From assembly GCA_047777475.1 (NCBI GenBank), contig JBKEET010000001.1:434001-498000 (forward strand): 64,000 bases of DNA. Reading direction: 5' to 3'. The notes under the pieces were generated by a model. It was given only the letters and a program-made list of their open reading frames with translations. It did no database searches and was not told where the DNA came from. Positions 39,209 to 47,850 of this stretch are shown piece by piece. This DNA comes from Sutterella sp047777475 (GTDB lineage: Bacteria > Pseudomonadota > Gammaproteobacteria > Burkholderiales > Burkholderiaceae_F). Position numbers and translations under genes: made by a program. Within the stretch, counting starts at the first letter, position 1, and each line of letters starts with the position of its first letter.

Positions 39209-40636
39209 TTACTTCTTCTGCTTGGCAGCGGCTTCAGCCTGCTTCGCATAGACGTAAGCGGACTGGCCGGCAATGCGGCCGAAGGTGACGATGTCGGCCT
39301 GGGCGTTGCCGCCGAGGCGGTTGCCGCCGTGAACGCCGCCCGTGACTTCGCCCGCGGCGAAGAGACCCGGAATGACGGCGCCCTTGGTGTCGAGCACTTC
39401 AGCCTTCGTGTTGATATGGATGCCGCCCATCGTGTGGTGCACGGCGGGGGTGATCAGGATCGCATAGAAGGGGCCCTTGTTCAGATCGCGCGGCATGTCG
39501 GCGCGGCCGAAGGCGTCCTTCTTGGCGGCGCGGCCCTTGTCATAGTCGGCAAGGGTCTGCTTGAGCGCGGCGGCCGGAACGCCCATGGCGTTGGCAATCG
39601 CGTCGAGCGTGTCGCCGTGCAGGCAGTAGGACTGCTGGATGTAGCGGTCCGTGGCCTTCAGGGACTTCTGCATGTCGGAGTCGAAGAAGAGGTAGGCGGA
39701 CTTGTCCTTCTGCTTGAGGACGGCGGCGGAAACCGCGTCGCGCGTCTCGAGCTCGTTGAAGAAGCGCTTGCCTTCCTTGTTGACGAGGATGGCGCCGTTG
39801 CCGCGGACGGCCTCGGTGATCATCTCGCCCACGTTGGGGACGACGGTCGGATGCGTCTGGATCTGGTCCATCTGGATCAGGTCGGCGCCGGCCTTCTGGG
39901 CAACGACGAGGCCGTCGCCGGTGGCGCCCGGATGGTTCGTCGTGGAGAAGCCCTTCAGGCGGGGAACGTAATGGGCGACCATGTCGTTGTTGGCGCCGAA
40001 GCCGCCGGCGGCATCGACCACGGCGGGGGCGTTGATGACGTACTTGCCGTCCTTGCCCTCGACCTCAATGCCCGTGACCTTGCCGTCCTTGCCGCGGATG
40101 ATCGACAGCGCCTTCGTGTTGGTGCGGATGTCGATGTTGCGGGCCTTGGCGGCGGTCCACAGCGTGCGGATCACTTCGGGGCCGACGAGCGCGCCGCCGG
40201 TCGGGCGGTGAGCGCGCTTCTTGGTGGCGCCGGCCATCATGCCGACGTCGCGCAGGTCGCCGCCGAGGGCGGTGAGCCATTCAACTGAGTGCGGGGCGTT
40301 CTGGACGAGCGTGCGCACGAGTTCCGGATCGTTGAGCCAATGGCCGCCCTTCATCGTGTCATAGAAAGCGAGTTCCCAGGAATCCTGAATGCCCTTGGAG
40401 CGCTGCTGGGCGGTGCCCGCGGCATTGAGGCCGCCGGCGGCGCGGATCGTGTTGCCGCCGACCATCGCCATCTTCTCGACGACGATGACCTTGGCACCGA
40501 GGCTGGTGGCTTCGACGGCGGCGGAAAGTCCCGCTCCGCCCGCGCCGATCACGGCCACGTCGGCGGAAACGTTCTCAGCGGCGTTGGCGCAGCCGAAAGC
40601 GGCGACGACAGCAGCAGCCACAAGAATCTTCTTCAT
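39209..40636 (-). CDS. Exported fumarate-reductase-like flavoprotein 1
   Basis: 475 residues. A Sec signal (MKKILVAAAVVAAFGCANA) precedes an FAD domain with VAVIGAGGAGLSAAVEAT. Active-site landmarks of soluble periplasmic fumarate reductases are kept: QTHPTVVP, MITEAVRGNGAILVN and GKRFFNE (substrate and proton-shuttle Arg/Glu), AVHHTMGGIHIN (two His), and GVHGGNRLGGNAQADIV. There is no heme domain, so electrons must come from a separate cytochrome or flavin protein. Reduction of fumarate or a similar enoate is likely. AGGAGATAG precedes the ATG. The closest homologue in the window is flavoprotein 2. Confidence 0.93.
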   Translation of the reverse strand: MKKILVAAAVVAAFGCANAAENVSADVAVIGAGGAGLSAAVEATSLGAKVIVVEKMAMVGGNTIRAAGGLNAAGTAQQRSKGIQDSWELAFYDTMKGGHWLNDPELVRTLVQNAPHSVEWLTALGGDLRDVGMMAGATKKRAHRPTGGALVGPEVIRTLWTAAKARNIDIRTNTKALSIIRGKDGKVTGIEVEGKDGKYVINAPAVVDAAGGFGANNDMVAHYVPRLKGFSTTNHPGATGDGLVVAQKAGADLIQMDQIQTHPTVVPNVGEMITEAVRGNGAILVNKEGKRFFNELETRDAVSAAVLKQKDKSAYLFFDSDMQKSLKATDRYIQQSYCLHGDTLDAIANAMGVPAAALKQTLADYDKGRAAKKDAFGRADMPRDLNKGPFYAILITPAVHHTMGGIHINTKAEVLDTKGAVIPGLFAAGEVTGGVHGGNRLGGNAQADIVTFGRIAGQSAYVYAKQAEAAAKQKK

Positions 40637-40843
40637 GAACTATCTCCTCAAAAGAAGGGTGAAAGAGCCCGAATGCCCGGGCGCCTCTCGGAAAGCGGCG
40701 GCGCCCTTGGTTTTTAAGGCACAGGGCACAAAGGGAAAACCCTGAGCATATTACCTGACGAAAAACGTTAAGGAATGTAATTTTCTTTCTTTAAGACAAA
40801 AATAAGAATTTCAGAGCAAGAATTTCATGCTTTTCGGGCAAAA
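40637..40843. other. Flavoprotein 1 upstream region
   Basis: AT-rich stretch of about 200 bases ahead of flavoprotein 1, ending at the left edge of IS copy 2. It should contain the flavoprotein promoter. No gene or clear repeat was seen. Confidence 0.4.
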
Positions 40844-40931
40844 ATAAGATGAAGGGCCTTCGATTGCGGAGGCCCTAATTTTTGCTGGGAAGGCCTGACT
40901 TCACCCGCTATGATGAAGACGGAGAAGAGTC

Positions 40932-41112
40932 CGGAGCCGGATCACTGCGTTACTTTTTTTGGAGTTTTATCTCCGTGCAAAAATTGCAGTCTCAGGCCTT
41001 CGCACCCCCAATTGCACTCTCCCGTAAGGGAAGTAGGCGCATAAGAAAATGAGTTCACTCTCGTGAATCTTAGGTGGCTGAAAGGCCCGTGCCTTTATCC
41101 GGGCGGACTCTT
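40932..41112 (+). ncRNA. Candidate bridge RNA of IS110 copy 2
   Basis: Same predicted fold as in copy 1. Stems are unchanged. The first internal loop differs at three positions: 40951 T (C in copy 1), 40953 C (G) and 40977 G (A). The small hairpin loop is GTAA instead of GAAA (41024-41027), both GNRA tetraloops. The CATAAGAAA and ATCTTA strands that match the element ends are identical in both copies. Substitutions confined to loops argue for a structured RNA. Confidence 0.6.
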
Positions 41113-41142
41113 CGAGATCCCCACTTTTAAAAGGAGAGGATC

Positions 41143-42519
41143 ATGAGTAAGTCTACTCGGAAACCCACCGACACGGCTACGGCAACGAACCCGCAAAACA
41201 TTGTCGAAGCCGTCTATTCATCCGCCATCGGTGTCGATGTCCACTGCGAACTTTTGGTTTGCTGCTTCCAATACATCGACGCCCATTCCTCAATTCACAC
41301 GGAACTGCGCAGTTTCGGCACAAGAAGGTCGGAGCTGGAAAAGTTCGCAGGATGGTGTCGGAAATGCCGTCCGGAAACCATAGTGATGGAATCCACCGGC
41401 GTCCTTTGGAAGAGCCCGTACGCAGCTCTCGAAAGCGTCGGTTTCAACGCTTCATCGCTTACCCTCGTCAATGCCAGAGACGTTAAAGCCGCCATCGGCC
41501 GCAAAACGGATCGGCAGGATGCCCGGCGCCTGGCCGAACTGGCCAGGATGGGCACGCTGAAAAAATCGTTTATCCCGCCGCCGAATTTCCGCTTGATGCG
41601 GGAATTAGCCCGGCGCTATCAGAAACTGAAAAGCCATTACGCCTCTCACGTCAATGCCCTGCACAAACTGATGGATTCCTCAGGCTTTCGAGCCGCATCG
41701 GTATTCAGCGATATCCGCGGCACCAGCGCAACCAATATCCTGAGGGCCAAGATTTTTGGAGAAGGCAACTTCGAACAGTGCGTGGAAAAGAATTCACACA
41801 GGCTGAGAAAAGCCACGCCCGAAGAAATCATTGACGCACTTAATTTCGACCTTGATCCGCTTCTCAGAGCCCAGATCGCCGATGAAATGCTGGCCATGGA
41901 TCAAGAACTGGCTCTGGCAAAGCAGACGATGCTGCGCCTGGCAAAGCTCCAGGCTCCCTATCAAAGGCAGATTGGACTCCTGAGGACAATACCGGGGATT
42001 CAAGAAAACGCTGCAAGACTCATCTTTGCCGAACTGTGCGATGACCTGAAGCAGCATTTCGACAGCTCCGAAAAGTTTTGCTCCTGGATGGGCATCTGCC
42101 CGGGAAACAACATCTCGGCCAACGTGCGCCATTCCGGCCACGCAGCCAAGGGCAACAAATGGCTGAGGCGAGTGCTGGTCGAATGTGCCCACGGGGTGAG
42201 AATGAGCAAAAACTCACTGTCGGATCGGGTGATGGAATGGAAATTGCGGCGAGGAACTTTGCGTGCCGTAGTTGCCGCTGCTCATTTGCTCGCCAGAATC
42301 ATTTACAGCATTTTGGTTTCCGGGAAAAGCTACATTCCTTACGCAACGGATAAAGTGCGGGCTTTAACCGCAAAGCGGACTCTGCAGAATGCGAAGCTCT
42401 TTGCTAAGAATGCGGATGACGAAGAGATTCGCGAAAAGATGTCAGAGGTAGCCGAAGAGATCAAAACACTGGTCAAAAAGGCTCGAAGGACCAAGCGTAC
42501 GAGGGTTCTGACAAGCTGA
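41143..42519 (+). CDS. IS110-family transposase, intact
   Basis: 458 residues. The DEDD residues D32, E83, D123 and D126 are present, and the C-terminal domain with GHAAKGNKWLRR is complete. It ends in a basic tail (VKKARRTKRTRVLTS) that copy 1 has lost through a frameshift. About 90 bases separate the stop from the right edge. The long 5' non-coding region favours the IS110 group rather than the IS1111 group, although short subterminal inverted repeats are also present. Confidence 0.95.
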   Translation: MSKSTRKPTDTATATNPQNIVEAVYSSAIGVDVHCELLVCCFQYIDAHSSIHTELRSFGTRRSELEKFAGWCRKCRPETIVMESTGVLWKSPYAALESVGFNASSLTLVNARDVKAAIGRKTDRQDARRLAELARMGTLKKSFIPPPNFRLMRELARRYQKLKSHYASHVNALHKLMDSSGFRAASVFSDIRGTSATNILRAKIFGEGNFEQCVEKNSHRLRKATPEEIIDALNFDLDPLLRAQIADEMLAMDQELALAKQTMLRLAKLQAPYQRQIGLLRTIPGIQENAARLIFAELCDDLKQHFDSSEKFCSWMGICPGNNISANVRHSGHAAKGNKWLRRVLVECAHGVRMSKNSLSDRVMEWKLRRGTLRAVVAAAHLLARIIYSILVSGKSYIPYATDKVRALTAKRTLQNAKLFAKNADDEEIREKMSEVAEEIKTLVKKARRTKRTRVLTS

Positions 42520-42605
42520 TTTGGCAGAGAAAAACTGCTTGCAATGCTGCCTTTCCGGAGGCGGCAGGGATTTTTGTTTGCTGCTGTTTTCTCCGTCTTC
42601 ATAAG

Positions 42606-42660
42606 AAAAGGCCGTTTCGGGGCGGAGGCCGCCGGCGTGCCCGGGGAAGCGGGCCTTTTT
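42606..42660. terminator. Bidirectional hairpin adjoining IS copy 2
   Basis: AAAAGGCC at 42606 pairs with GGGCCTTTTT ending 42660, with inner GTTTC / GAAGC pairing. It also contains the smaller stem GCCCG / CGGGC before the T-tract. Confidence 0.6.
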
Positions 42661-42883
42661 GAGATATGCCGCTTCTCAGTTTTGATAAGCCTGAGGCTTA
42701 GGGGTTTTTCCATGGGTGATTGTCCCGATCTCGTAAAGACTGATGCCCGGCGCGGGCCCGGGGCTGTACGATAAAAAACGAAAACATGAGAAGAGACATG
42801 CAAGCGGCGCTTCTGCGCCGCTTCGCAGCGCAGACCAGCATTTCGCGCCGGCGCTTTTTTCCGGCGCAAAGCGAGAGCATAAG
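42661..42883. other. Leader region of the DprA-like gene
   Basis: No gene seen. Two strong hairpins, AAGCGGCGC / GCGCCGCTT near 42793-42814 and GCGCCGG / CCGGCGC near 42845-42867, precede the start codon and may form a structured 5' leader. Confidence 0.4.
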
Positions 42884-43714
42884 ATGACCAAGCTTTATTC
42901 AGCCGATGCGTTCGATGCCCTCGTGACGCTTGAAAAACGATCTTTTGCAAGAGCCACCCGGGACGCCGTCAGCCGGCTTCTCGAAGAAACGCTCCCCGCG
43001 AACGCCAAGCTCGCGGTGAAGGGCGGCGAGGACTATCCGTCCGAAATCGCCGCGATACCCGAAAGCCCGGACGTGCTCGTTTACCGCGGCGACCTGTCGC
43101 TCGTTTCGCGCCAGCTCAAGGTCGCGGTGGTGGGCTCGCGCGATGCGACGCCCGAAGCGATCGCCGCCGCCAAGCGCATTTCCGAAGGCCTCGCCTCGCG
43201 CGGGGCGCTCGTTGTCACGGCGCTATCGGACGGCGTCTCGTCGAGCGCGCTCGAAGGCGCGCTCGCCTCGGGGCGCAAGGGCACCTGCGCGGCCGTGCTC
43301 GGCACGCCCCTGAGCTTCGAGTGGCCCCGCGGGGGCGGCCGCCTCACCGAGCGCGTCGCCTCGCAAGGGCTCCTCATCTCGCTTTCGCCGCAGATCAGCG
43401 GCCTCTCCTTCACGCAGCAGGAGCGCCATGAAAGCCTCGAGAGGCGGGGACGCCTCATCGCGGCGCTCGCGACGGGGTCGCTCGTTTTCGCCGCGCGCGA
43501 CGGCTCCAACGCGCTCTCCGAGGTGCACGCCTCGCTTGCGCTCGAGCGTCCGGTGCTGATCTGGAAGGGCTGCGAAGGCGAGGGCGACTGGGCCGACGGG
43601 CTGCTGAAGGACGCGCCGCTCGACCGCGAGGGCAACCCGCTCGTCTCGGAGGTCGAAACCGCCGACGATGTCGAGCGCGCGCTCTCGCCCTGGAACAATG
43701 TCTGGTGGCTTTGA
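42884..43714 (+). CDS. DprA-like (SLOG-fold) DNA-processing protein
   Basis: 276 residues from ATG 42884. The Rossmann core matches DprA in outline: LKVAVVGSRDATPEAIAAAK, LASRGALVVTALSDGVSSSA, CAAVLGTPLSFEWPR, SQGLLISLSP and a late RRGRLIAALATGSLVFAA. The usual GLA-x-GID-x-x-AH stretch reads ALSDGVSSSALEGAL, and the RNRIIAGLS block is altered. DprA loads RecA on single-stranded DNA in transformation; this diverged form may have another role. The start is preferred because upstream residues look random. The ribosome site is weak. Confidence 0.75.
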   Translation: MTKLYSADAFDALVTLEKRSFARATRDAVSRLLEETLPANAKLAVKGGEDYPSEIAAIPESPDVLVYRGDLSLVSRQLKVAVVGSRDATPEAIAAAKRISEGLASRGALVVTALSDGVSSSALEGALASGRKGTCAAVLGTPLSFEWPRGGGRLTERVASQGLLISLSPQISGLSFTQQERHESLERRGRLIAALATGSLVFAARDGSNALSEVHASLALERPVLIWKGCEGEGDWADGLLKDAPLDREGNPLVSEVETADDVERALSPWNNVWWL

Positions 43715-43767
43715 AAGGTCCGCCTGACGTTTTTCAAAACTCGCTTCTTTTTGCACAAAGCTTCAGA

Positions 43768-43796
43768 AACGCCGTCTTTCGGGACGGCGTTTTTTA
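43768..43796 (+). terminator. Terminator after the DprA-like gene
   Basis: AACGCCGTC-tttc-GGGACGGCGTT followed by TTTTT. Confidence 0.85.
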
Positions 43797-43891
43797 CTGC
43801 CTGCTACCTTTGAATGCGTCAGCGGCCGGGGCGTCCTGAAGTTGCTCCGGCCGAAGAAAAAATCATCCCCTTTTTCCCGGAGCAGGCAACT

Positions 43892-45007
43892 ATGTTGAGC
43901 AAGCCAATGAAAACTTTCGCCGCCGCTCTCGCGGCCGCCGTCCTTGCGGCTGAGGCCCAGGCGGCCGAGCTGCTCGTCATCGCCGAGCAGGGCAGCTATG
44001 CCGTCGGCGGCAGCAGCGTGAAGCACGAAGGCACCTTTTCGAGCCGCACCTTCCTCGAGCCGCAGGGCCAGTCCGCCTACGGCGACCACGCTTACGTCTT
44101 TTATCAGATCCCGCAGAACGCGCGCGCCTATCCGATCGTGATGCAGCACGGCGGCGCGCAGAGCAAGCGCACCTGGGAGTCGACGCCCGACGGGCGCGAG
44201 GGCTTCGCCAACATCTTCCTGAGGAAGGGTTACGGCGTTTACCTCCTTGACCAGCCGCGCATGGGCGAGGCGGGCCTTTCGACGAAGGCGGCCGATGCGG
44301 CCAATCCTTACGCGCACAACCCGATGTACGCCGACAAGGCGCTTTACATGCTCTCGCGCGTCGGCACGTTCAAGGGCGACGAGCCCGTGCCGTTCGCGAA
44401 CGCCGCGGTGCCCCGCGACGCCGCGAGCTACGACCAGTTCCAGCGCACCTGGACGCCGTACACCGGACCGATCGACAACGACCTCTACGCCGACGTGCTC
44501 GCCAAGGTCTTCAAGCGCACGGGCGAGGGCATCCTCTTCACGCACTCGATGGGCGGCACGGTCGGGTGGCGCGCCGCGATGCGCACGGGCCTCATCAAGG
44601 CGATCGTCGCCTTCGAGCCGGGCGGCACGCCCTTCGTGTTCCCCGAGGGCGAGGTGCCCAAGGCCGAGCAGGCGGTTTATCCGCCCGTCTCCGCCACGGC
44701 CGAGGCGGTGCCCCTCAGGGACTTCATGGCCCTGACGCGCATCCCGATCGTGATTTACTACGGCGACAACATCGCCGATAAGCCGACGGGCGAGGTAGGG
44801 CCCGACAAGTGGCGCACCGAGCGCGACATGGCCGAGAAGTTCGTCGCCGCCGTCAACCGGCACGGCGGCAGGGCTGAGCTCGTGCGGCTTCCCGACATCG
44901 GCATCAGGGGCAACACGCACTTCGTGATGGCCGACACCAACAACCGCGAGGTCGCCGACCTCGTCGCGCGCTGGCTCGATAAGAACGGCCTCGCGCTGCG
45001 CCGCTAA
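43892..45007 (+). CDS. Exported alpha/beta hydrolase
   Basis: 371 residues. A Sec signal spans about residues 6-24 (MKTFAAALAAAVLAAEAQA, cleavage before AELLV). The catalytic domain has YPIVMQHGGAQSKRTWES (oxyanion region), YGVYLLDQPRMGEAG and the nucleophile elbow LFTHSMGGTVGW (Ser near 218). The triad Asp is probably in IPIVIYYGDNIAD and the His in GNTHFVMAD. It resembles secreted esterase/lipase-like proteins of unknown substrate. ATG 43892 has GGAG 9 bases upstream; ATG 43907 is an alternative. The AEC carrier gene follows after 12 bases, so the pair is an operon. Confidence 0.85.
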   Translation: MLSKPMKTFAAALAAAVLAAEAQAAELLVIAEQGSYAVGGSSVKHEGTFSSRTFLEPQGQSAYGDHAYVFYQIPQNARAYPIVMQHGGAQSKRTWESTPDGREGFANIFLRKGYGVYLLDQPRMGEAGLSTKAADAANPYAHNPMYADKALYMLSRVGTFKGDEPVPFANAAVPRDAASYDQFQRTWTPYTGPIDNDLYADVLAKVFKRTGEGILFTHSMGGTVGWRAAMRTGLIKAIVAFEPGGTPFVFPEGEVPKAEQAVYPPVSATAEAVPLRDFMALTRIPIVIYYGDNIADKPTGEVGPDKWRTERDMAEKFVAAVNRHGGRAELVRLPDIGIRGNTHFVMADTNNREVADLVARWLDKNGLALRR

Positions 45008-45019
45008 GGAGCGGGGATC

Positions 45020-45937
45020 ATGGCTGTCTTCCAGCAGATGATCATTTTCGTGATCCTCATGGCGGTGGGCGCGGTTGCCCGCCGCTGCGGGATCCTCACG
45101 TCCGAGAACCAGCCGCAGCTCACGAAGCTCGTGGTGAACGTGGCCTATCCGGCCATCATTCTCTCGGGCGTCACGGGGGAGGGCGCAAGGATCGGCGGGA
45201 GCGAGCTCCTCACGGCCTGCGCGGTGATCCTCGGCATGCTCGCGCTGCTCCTTGTCTGCGCGCGCTTCCTCCCGAAGCTCATGGGCTATCCGGAAGGGCA
45301 GCAGGGCGCGGTCGACGTGATGTTCGTCTTCACGAACATCGGCTTCATGGGCGTGCCGATGATTGACTCGCTCTACGGCAAGGACGCGCTTATCTACATG
45401 ACCGTGCTGCTGATCCCGTTCAACCTGCTCTTTTATTCTTATGTACAGCTAAGGCTGCGCGGCACGAAGGGCGAGAACGCCTTCACGCTCAGGAGCCTCC
45501 TCAACCCGGGCATGGCCGCCTGCGTGCTCGCGATCGTGCTTTATCTCGCCGACGTGAAGCTGCCCTATGTGGTGAGCGCCCCGATCCGCATGCTGGGCTC
45601 GATGACCGCGCCGCTCGCGATGATGCTGCTCGGCTCGTTCCTGCTCGAGACGCGCTGGAAGACGCTCCTCTCCGTCCGGGGCTTCGTCTTTGCGGCGGTG
45701 AAGATGCTCGCGCTCCCGATCGCGATCACGCTCGCCCTGCGGCTCGTCACCGACAACACTTATCTGCTCGCGGTCTGCATGGCGGCGCTCGCGACCCCGT
45801 CGGGCAACGTGATCCCGCTCTTGGCCGCGCTCTACAACAAGGAGGCCTATCCGGTCACGGTCGAAGGCGTGGCGATCACGACGGCCGTTTCGGTCGTCAC
45901 GATGCCGCTCGTCGCCATGGCGGCCGGCCTCGGCTGA
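45020..45937 (+). CDS. AEC-family carrier
   Basis: 305 residues with about ten membrane helices in two five-helix halves. N-terminal FVILMAVGAVARRCGILTSEN and KLVVNVAYPAIILSGVTG are typical of the auxin efflux carrier/MdcF family. The mid-protein loop contains LRGTKGENAFTLRSLLNPGM. The second half has ATPSGNVIPLLAALYNKEAYP. AEC proteins in bacteria move malonate, malate or similar acids. Coupled with an exported hydrolase, it may take up or export the hydrolysis product. GGAG precedes the ATG. Confidence 0.9.
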   Translation: MAVFQQMIIFVILMAVGAVARRCGILTSENQPQLTKLVVNVAYPAIILSGVTGEGARIGGSELLTACAVILGMLALLLVCARFLPKLMGYPEGQQGAVDVMFVFTNIGFMGVPMIDSLYGKDALIYMTVLLIPFNLLFYSYVQLRLRGTKGENAFTLRSLLNPGMAACVLAIVLYLADVKLPYVVSAPIRMLGSMTAPLAMMLLGSFLLETRWKTLLSVRGFVFAAVKMLALPIAITLALRLVTDNTYLLAVCMAALATPSGNVIPLLAALYNKEAYPVTVEGVAITTAVSVVTMPLVAMAAGLG

Positions 45938-45959
45938 GGCGGCCGCCCGTCCGGCTTCG

Positions 45960-45997
45960 CAAAAAAAATGCGGCTCGGGGTTTACCCGAGCCGCATT
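45960..45997 (-). terminator. Strong hairpin terminator
   Basis: Perfect 13-bp stem AATGCGGCTCGGG / CCCGAGCCGCATT. An A-run at 45960-45968 gives a T-tract on the minus strand, so it ends minus-strand transcription. It may also stop the AEC transcript. Confidence 0.8.
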
Positions 45998-46018
45998 CCT
46001 GTGACAAATAACCTTCGT

Positions 46019-46147
46019 TATCTTAAGTCATTTTTTGCCTCCGCGGTATTTATTTTGGCAAAACCGTGCCGCGGAACAAAAATTTGCGGAAAGCGAACAA
46101 GAAAAAGGTAACATTTCTGTCCGTTTTCCGCTTTCGACCTTAAGATA
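46019..46147. other. Nested inverted repeats in an AT-rich gap
   Basis: Outer arms TATCTTAAG (46019) and CTTAAGATA (46147). Inside are GCGGAAA (46086) and TTTCCGC (46131), plus a shorter CCGCGG hairpin near 46040-46074. The arrangement could fold as a long branched hairpin in RNA or mark a small palindromic mobile repeat. No reading frame of note. Confidence 0.45.
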
Positions 46148-46206
46148 GAGATAAAACAAAGACAAAAAAAGACCGTCCCCCGATGCGGGTCCGGCCTGTG
46201 TGACAA

Positions 46207-46237
46207 AGGCCGCCCGAGGGCGGCCTACGTTTTTTTT
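46207..46237 (+). terminator. Rho-independent terminator
   Basis: Perfect stem AGGCCGCCC-GA-GGGCGGCCT, then ACG and eight T. Confidence 0.85.
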
Positions 46238-46243
46238 CCGCCC

Positions 46244-46294
46244 GCAGCCAAACTTGCCTCTTCTCTTTCCGCTGTTTGGCTGCGGCTTTTTTTG
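46244..46294 (+). terminator. Second terminator in tandem
   Basis: Perfect 10-bp arms GCAGCCAAAC / GTTTGGCTGC with a 20-base loop, then GGC and seven T. Confidence 0.75.
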
Positions 46295-46308
46295 TCTGCG
46301 AAAAGATT

Positions 46309-46776
46309 TTAGCTGAGAGCGTCCTTCATTGCTTCGCGGGCCTCGCCGAGGTCGTCGCCCGAGAGCCAGCCCCTGTCGCCGGCGGCGGTGAGCACCGCTT
46401 TCTGCGCTGCGCCGGCAGCCCGGGCAAGCCCGGGATCGGCCTTGATTTTTTCCTTCTGCACGCGGAGCGCGGCGGCGAGCCCTTCGGCGAGCAGCATCGC
46501 GGCGGCCGCGGCTTCTCCCTGCGAGCGCGCGGCGATGTCAACCTTGAGCCGCAGCGCCTTCCGGCGGCCGAGCAGGTAAAGCGCGGCCTTGGCGCCCGAG
46601 CGGCAGAAGCTGCCGGCCTCGCTGTCCGTGCCGGACAGCACGGCGGGGAGCACGGTGCGCACAAGGGCGGTCTGCACCGCCGCAAGCCGGCGGCGCGAGG
46701 CTGCGGAGGCGTACGCCCAGAAAACGGCGACCGCCGCAGCGGCGGCCGCGAGCAGGATGCCGAAGGACATGTTCAC
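46309..46776 (-). CDS. Unknown membrane-anchored protein
   Basis: 155 residues from a GTG at 46776; ATG 46770 is an alternative. One N-terminal membrane helix (ILLAAAAAAVAVFWAYASA) is followed by an alanine-rich, helical cytoplasmic domain (VQTALVRTVLPAVLSG, KALRLKVDIAARSQGEAA, VLTAAGDRGWLSGDDLGEAR). No known family was recognised. It starts 4 bases after the stop of the YpfJ-like gene and is likely co-transcribed with it. Confidence 0.65.
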   Translation of the reverse strand: MNMSFGILLAAAAAAVAVFWAYASAASRRRLAAVQTALVRTVLPAVLSGTDSEAGSFCRSGAKAALYLLGRRKALRLKVDIAARSQGEAAAAAMLLAEGLAAALRVQKEKIKADPGLARAAGAAQKAVLTAAGDRGWLSGDDLGEAREAMKDALS

Positions 46777-46780
46777 GTTT

Positions 46781-47680
46781 TTACTTGACGCTCGCCCAAG
46801 TGTTGCAGGCCTTGGGGTTGCCCGAGTCGAAGCCCTTCTTGAACCAGTAGTAGCGCTGCTCGGACGTGCCGTGCGTGAAGCTGTCCGGCACGACGCGGCC
46901 CGTGGCTTCCTTCTGCAGGCGGTCGTCGCCGATCGCCGAAGCGGTGCTGAGCGCTTCCTGCAGGTCGCCCGTCTCGAGGATGCCCGCCTTGTTCACGTAG
47001 TAGCCCCAGACGCCGGCGTAGCAGTCGGCCTGCAGCTCCATCTTGACCTGGAGGCGGTTCGCCTCGACCTTGGAGCTCTGGCTCTGGCGGCGCTGCGTGG
47101 ACTCCGAAATGCCCTGGAGCGTCTGCACGTGGTGGCCGACTTCGTGGGCGAGCACGTAGCCGAGCGCGAAGTCACCGCCGCCGCCGTACTTCTTCTGCAT
47201 GTCGCGGTAGAACGAGAGGTCGATGTAGAGCTTCCGGTCGGCAGGGCAGTAGAACGGTCCCATGGCCGACTGGCCGAGGCCGCAGGCGGTCTGCGTGACG
47301 CCCGAATAGAGCACGAGGGTCGGGTCGCTGTAGGTCTTGCCTTCGGCCTTGAAGAGCTCGCCCCAGACTTCCTCGGTGGTGCGCAGCGCCACCGACGTGA
47401 ACTTCGCGAGCTCCTTGTCCTGCGCGGTTTCGGTGTAGCTGCTCTGCACGCTGGAGGTCGTGCCGGAGGTGCCCGAGAAGTCGCCCGTGATGAGCGGCGT
47501 GAGGTCAACGCCGTAGAAGCCGGCGATGAGCACGATCAGGACGATGATGACGCCCGTCTTGCCGCGCAGCGGTATGCCGCCGAAGCCGGAACGGCGCCGC
47601 GGCGCTCCGTACCCGAAGCCGCCGCTTTGGCCGCGGCGGTCCTCGACGTTGCTGCTGCCTTCAAGGTCCTTCCATTTCAT
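46781..47680 (-). CDS. Neutral zinc metallopeptidase (YpfJ-like)
   Basis: 299 residues. A flexible Gly/Arg-rich N-terminus (MKWKDLEGSSNVEDRRG) is followed by one membrane helix (TGVIIVLIVLIAGFYGVDL). The peptidase domain has the zinc site HEVGHHVQTLQG near residue 180, preceded by CGLGQSAMGPFYCPADRKLY, and the third-ligand region MELQADCYAGVWGYY. It ends with FTHGTSEQRYYWFKKGF. This matches the putative neutral zinc metallopeptidase family, whose substrates are not known. The protein is anchored in the inner membrane. It heads an operon with the small membrane protein. Confidence 0.93.
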   Translation of the reverse strand: MKWKDLEGSSNVEDRRGQSGGFGYGAPRRRSGFGGIPLRGKTGVIIVLIVLIAGFYGVDLTPLITGDFSGTSGTTSSVQSSYTETAQDKELAKFTSVALRTTEEVWGELFKAEGKTYSDPTLVLYSGVTQTACGLGQSAMGPFYCPADRKLYIDLSFYRDMQKKYGGGGDFALGYVLAHEVGHHVQTLQGISESTQRRQSQSSKVEANRLQVKMELQADCYAGVWGYYVNKAGILETGDLQEALSTASAIGDDRLQKEATGRVVPDSFTHGTSEQRYYWFKKGFDSGNPKACNTWASVK

Positions 47681-47850
47681 TTTGCTGTCCCTCAGGATGT
47701 GGGTTTGGGCTGTGTCCGGCCGCAGCCGGAATCAGCGACATTTTAGCGGCTCGCCGCCCGCGCCGATGCCCGCGCGGTCAAACGGGAGAGGGGAAGGAGG
47801 GGGGCTGCGCTCTATAATCGAACACCTTCGCCCTCATTGAGAACCCCATC

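Larger units (their letters stand above)
40844..42606 (+). mobile_element. IS110-family insertion sequence, copy 2
   Basis: About 1.76 kb, same orientation as copy 1 and about 95 percent identical. Homology between the copies covers 40839-42608. ATAAGA marks both edges (40844-40849 and 42601-42606). It carries the same 300-base 5' non-coding segment, with a few substitutions concentrated in loops, and an intact transposase. The right edge touches a hairpin that acts as a terminator. Confidence 0.9.
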
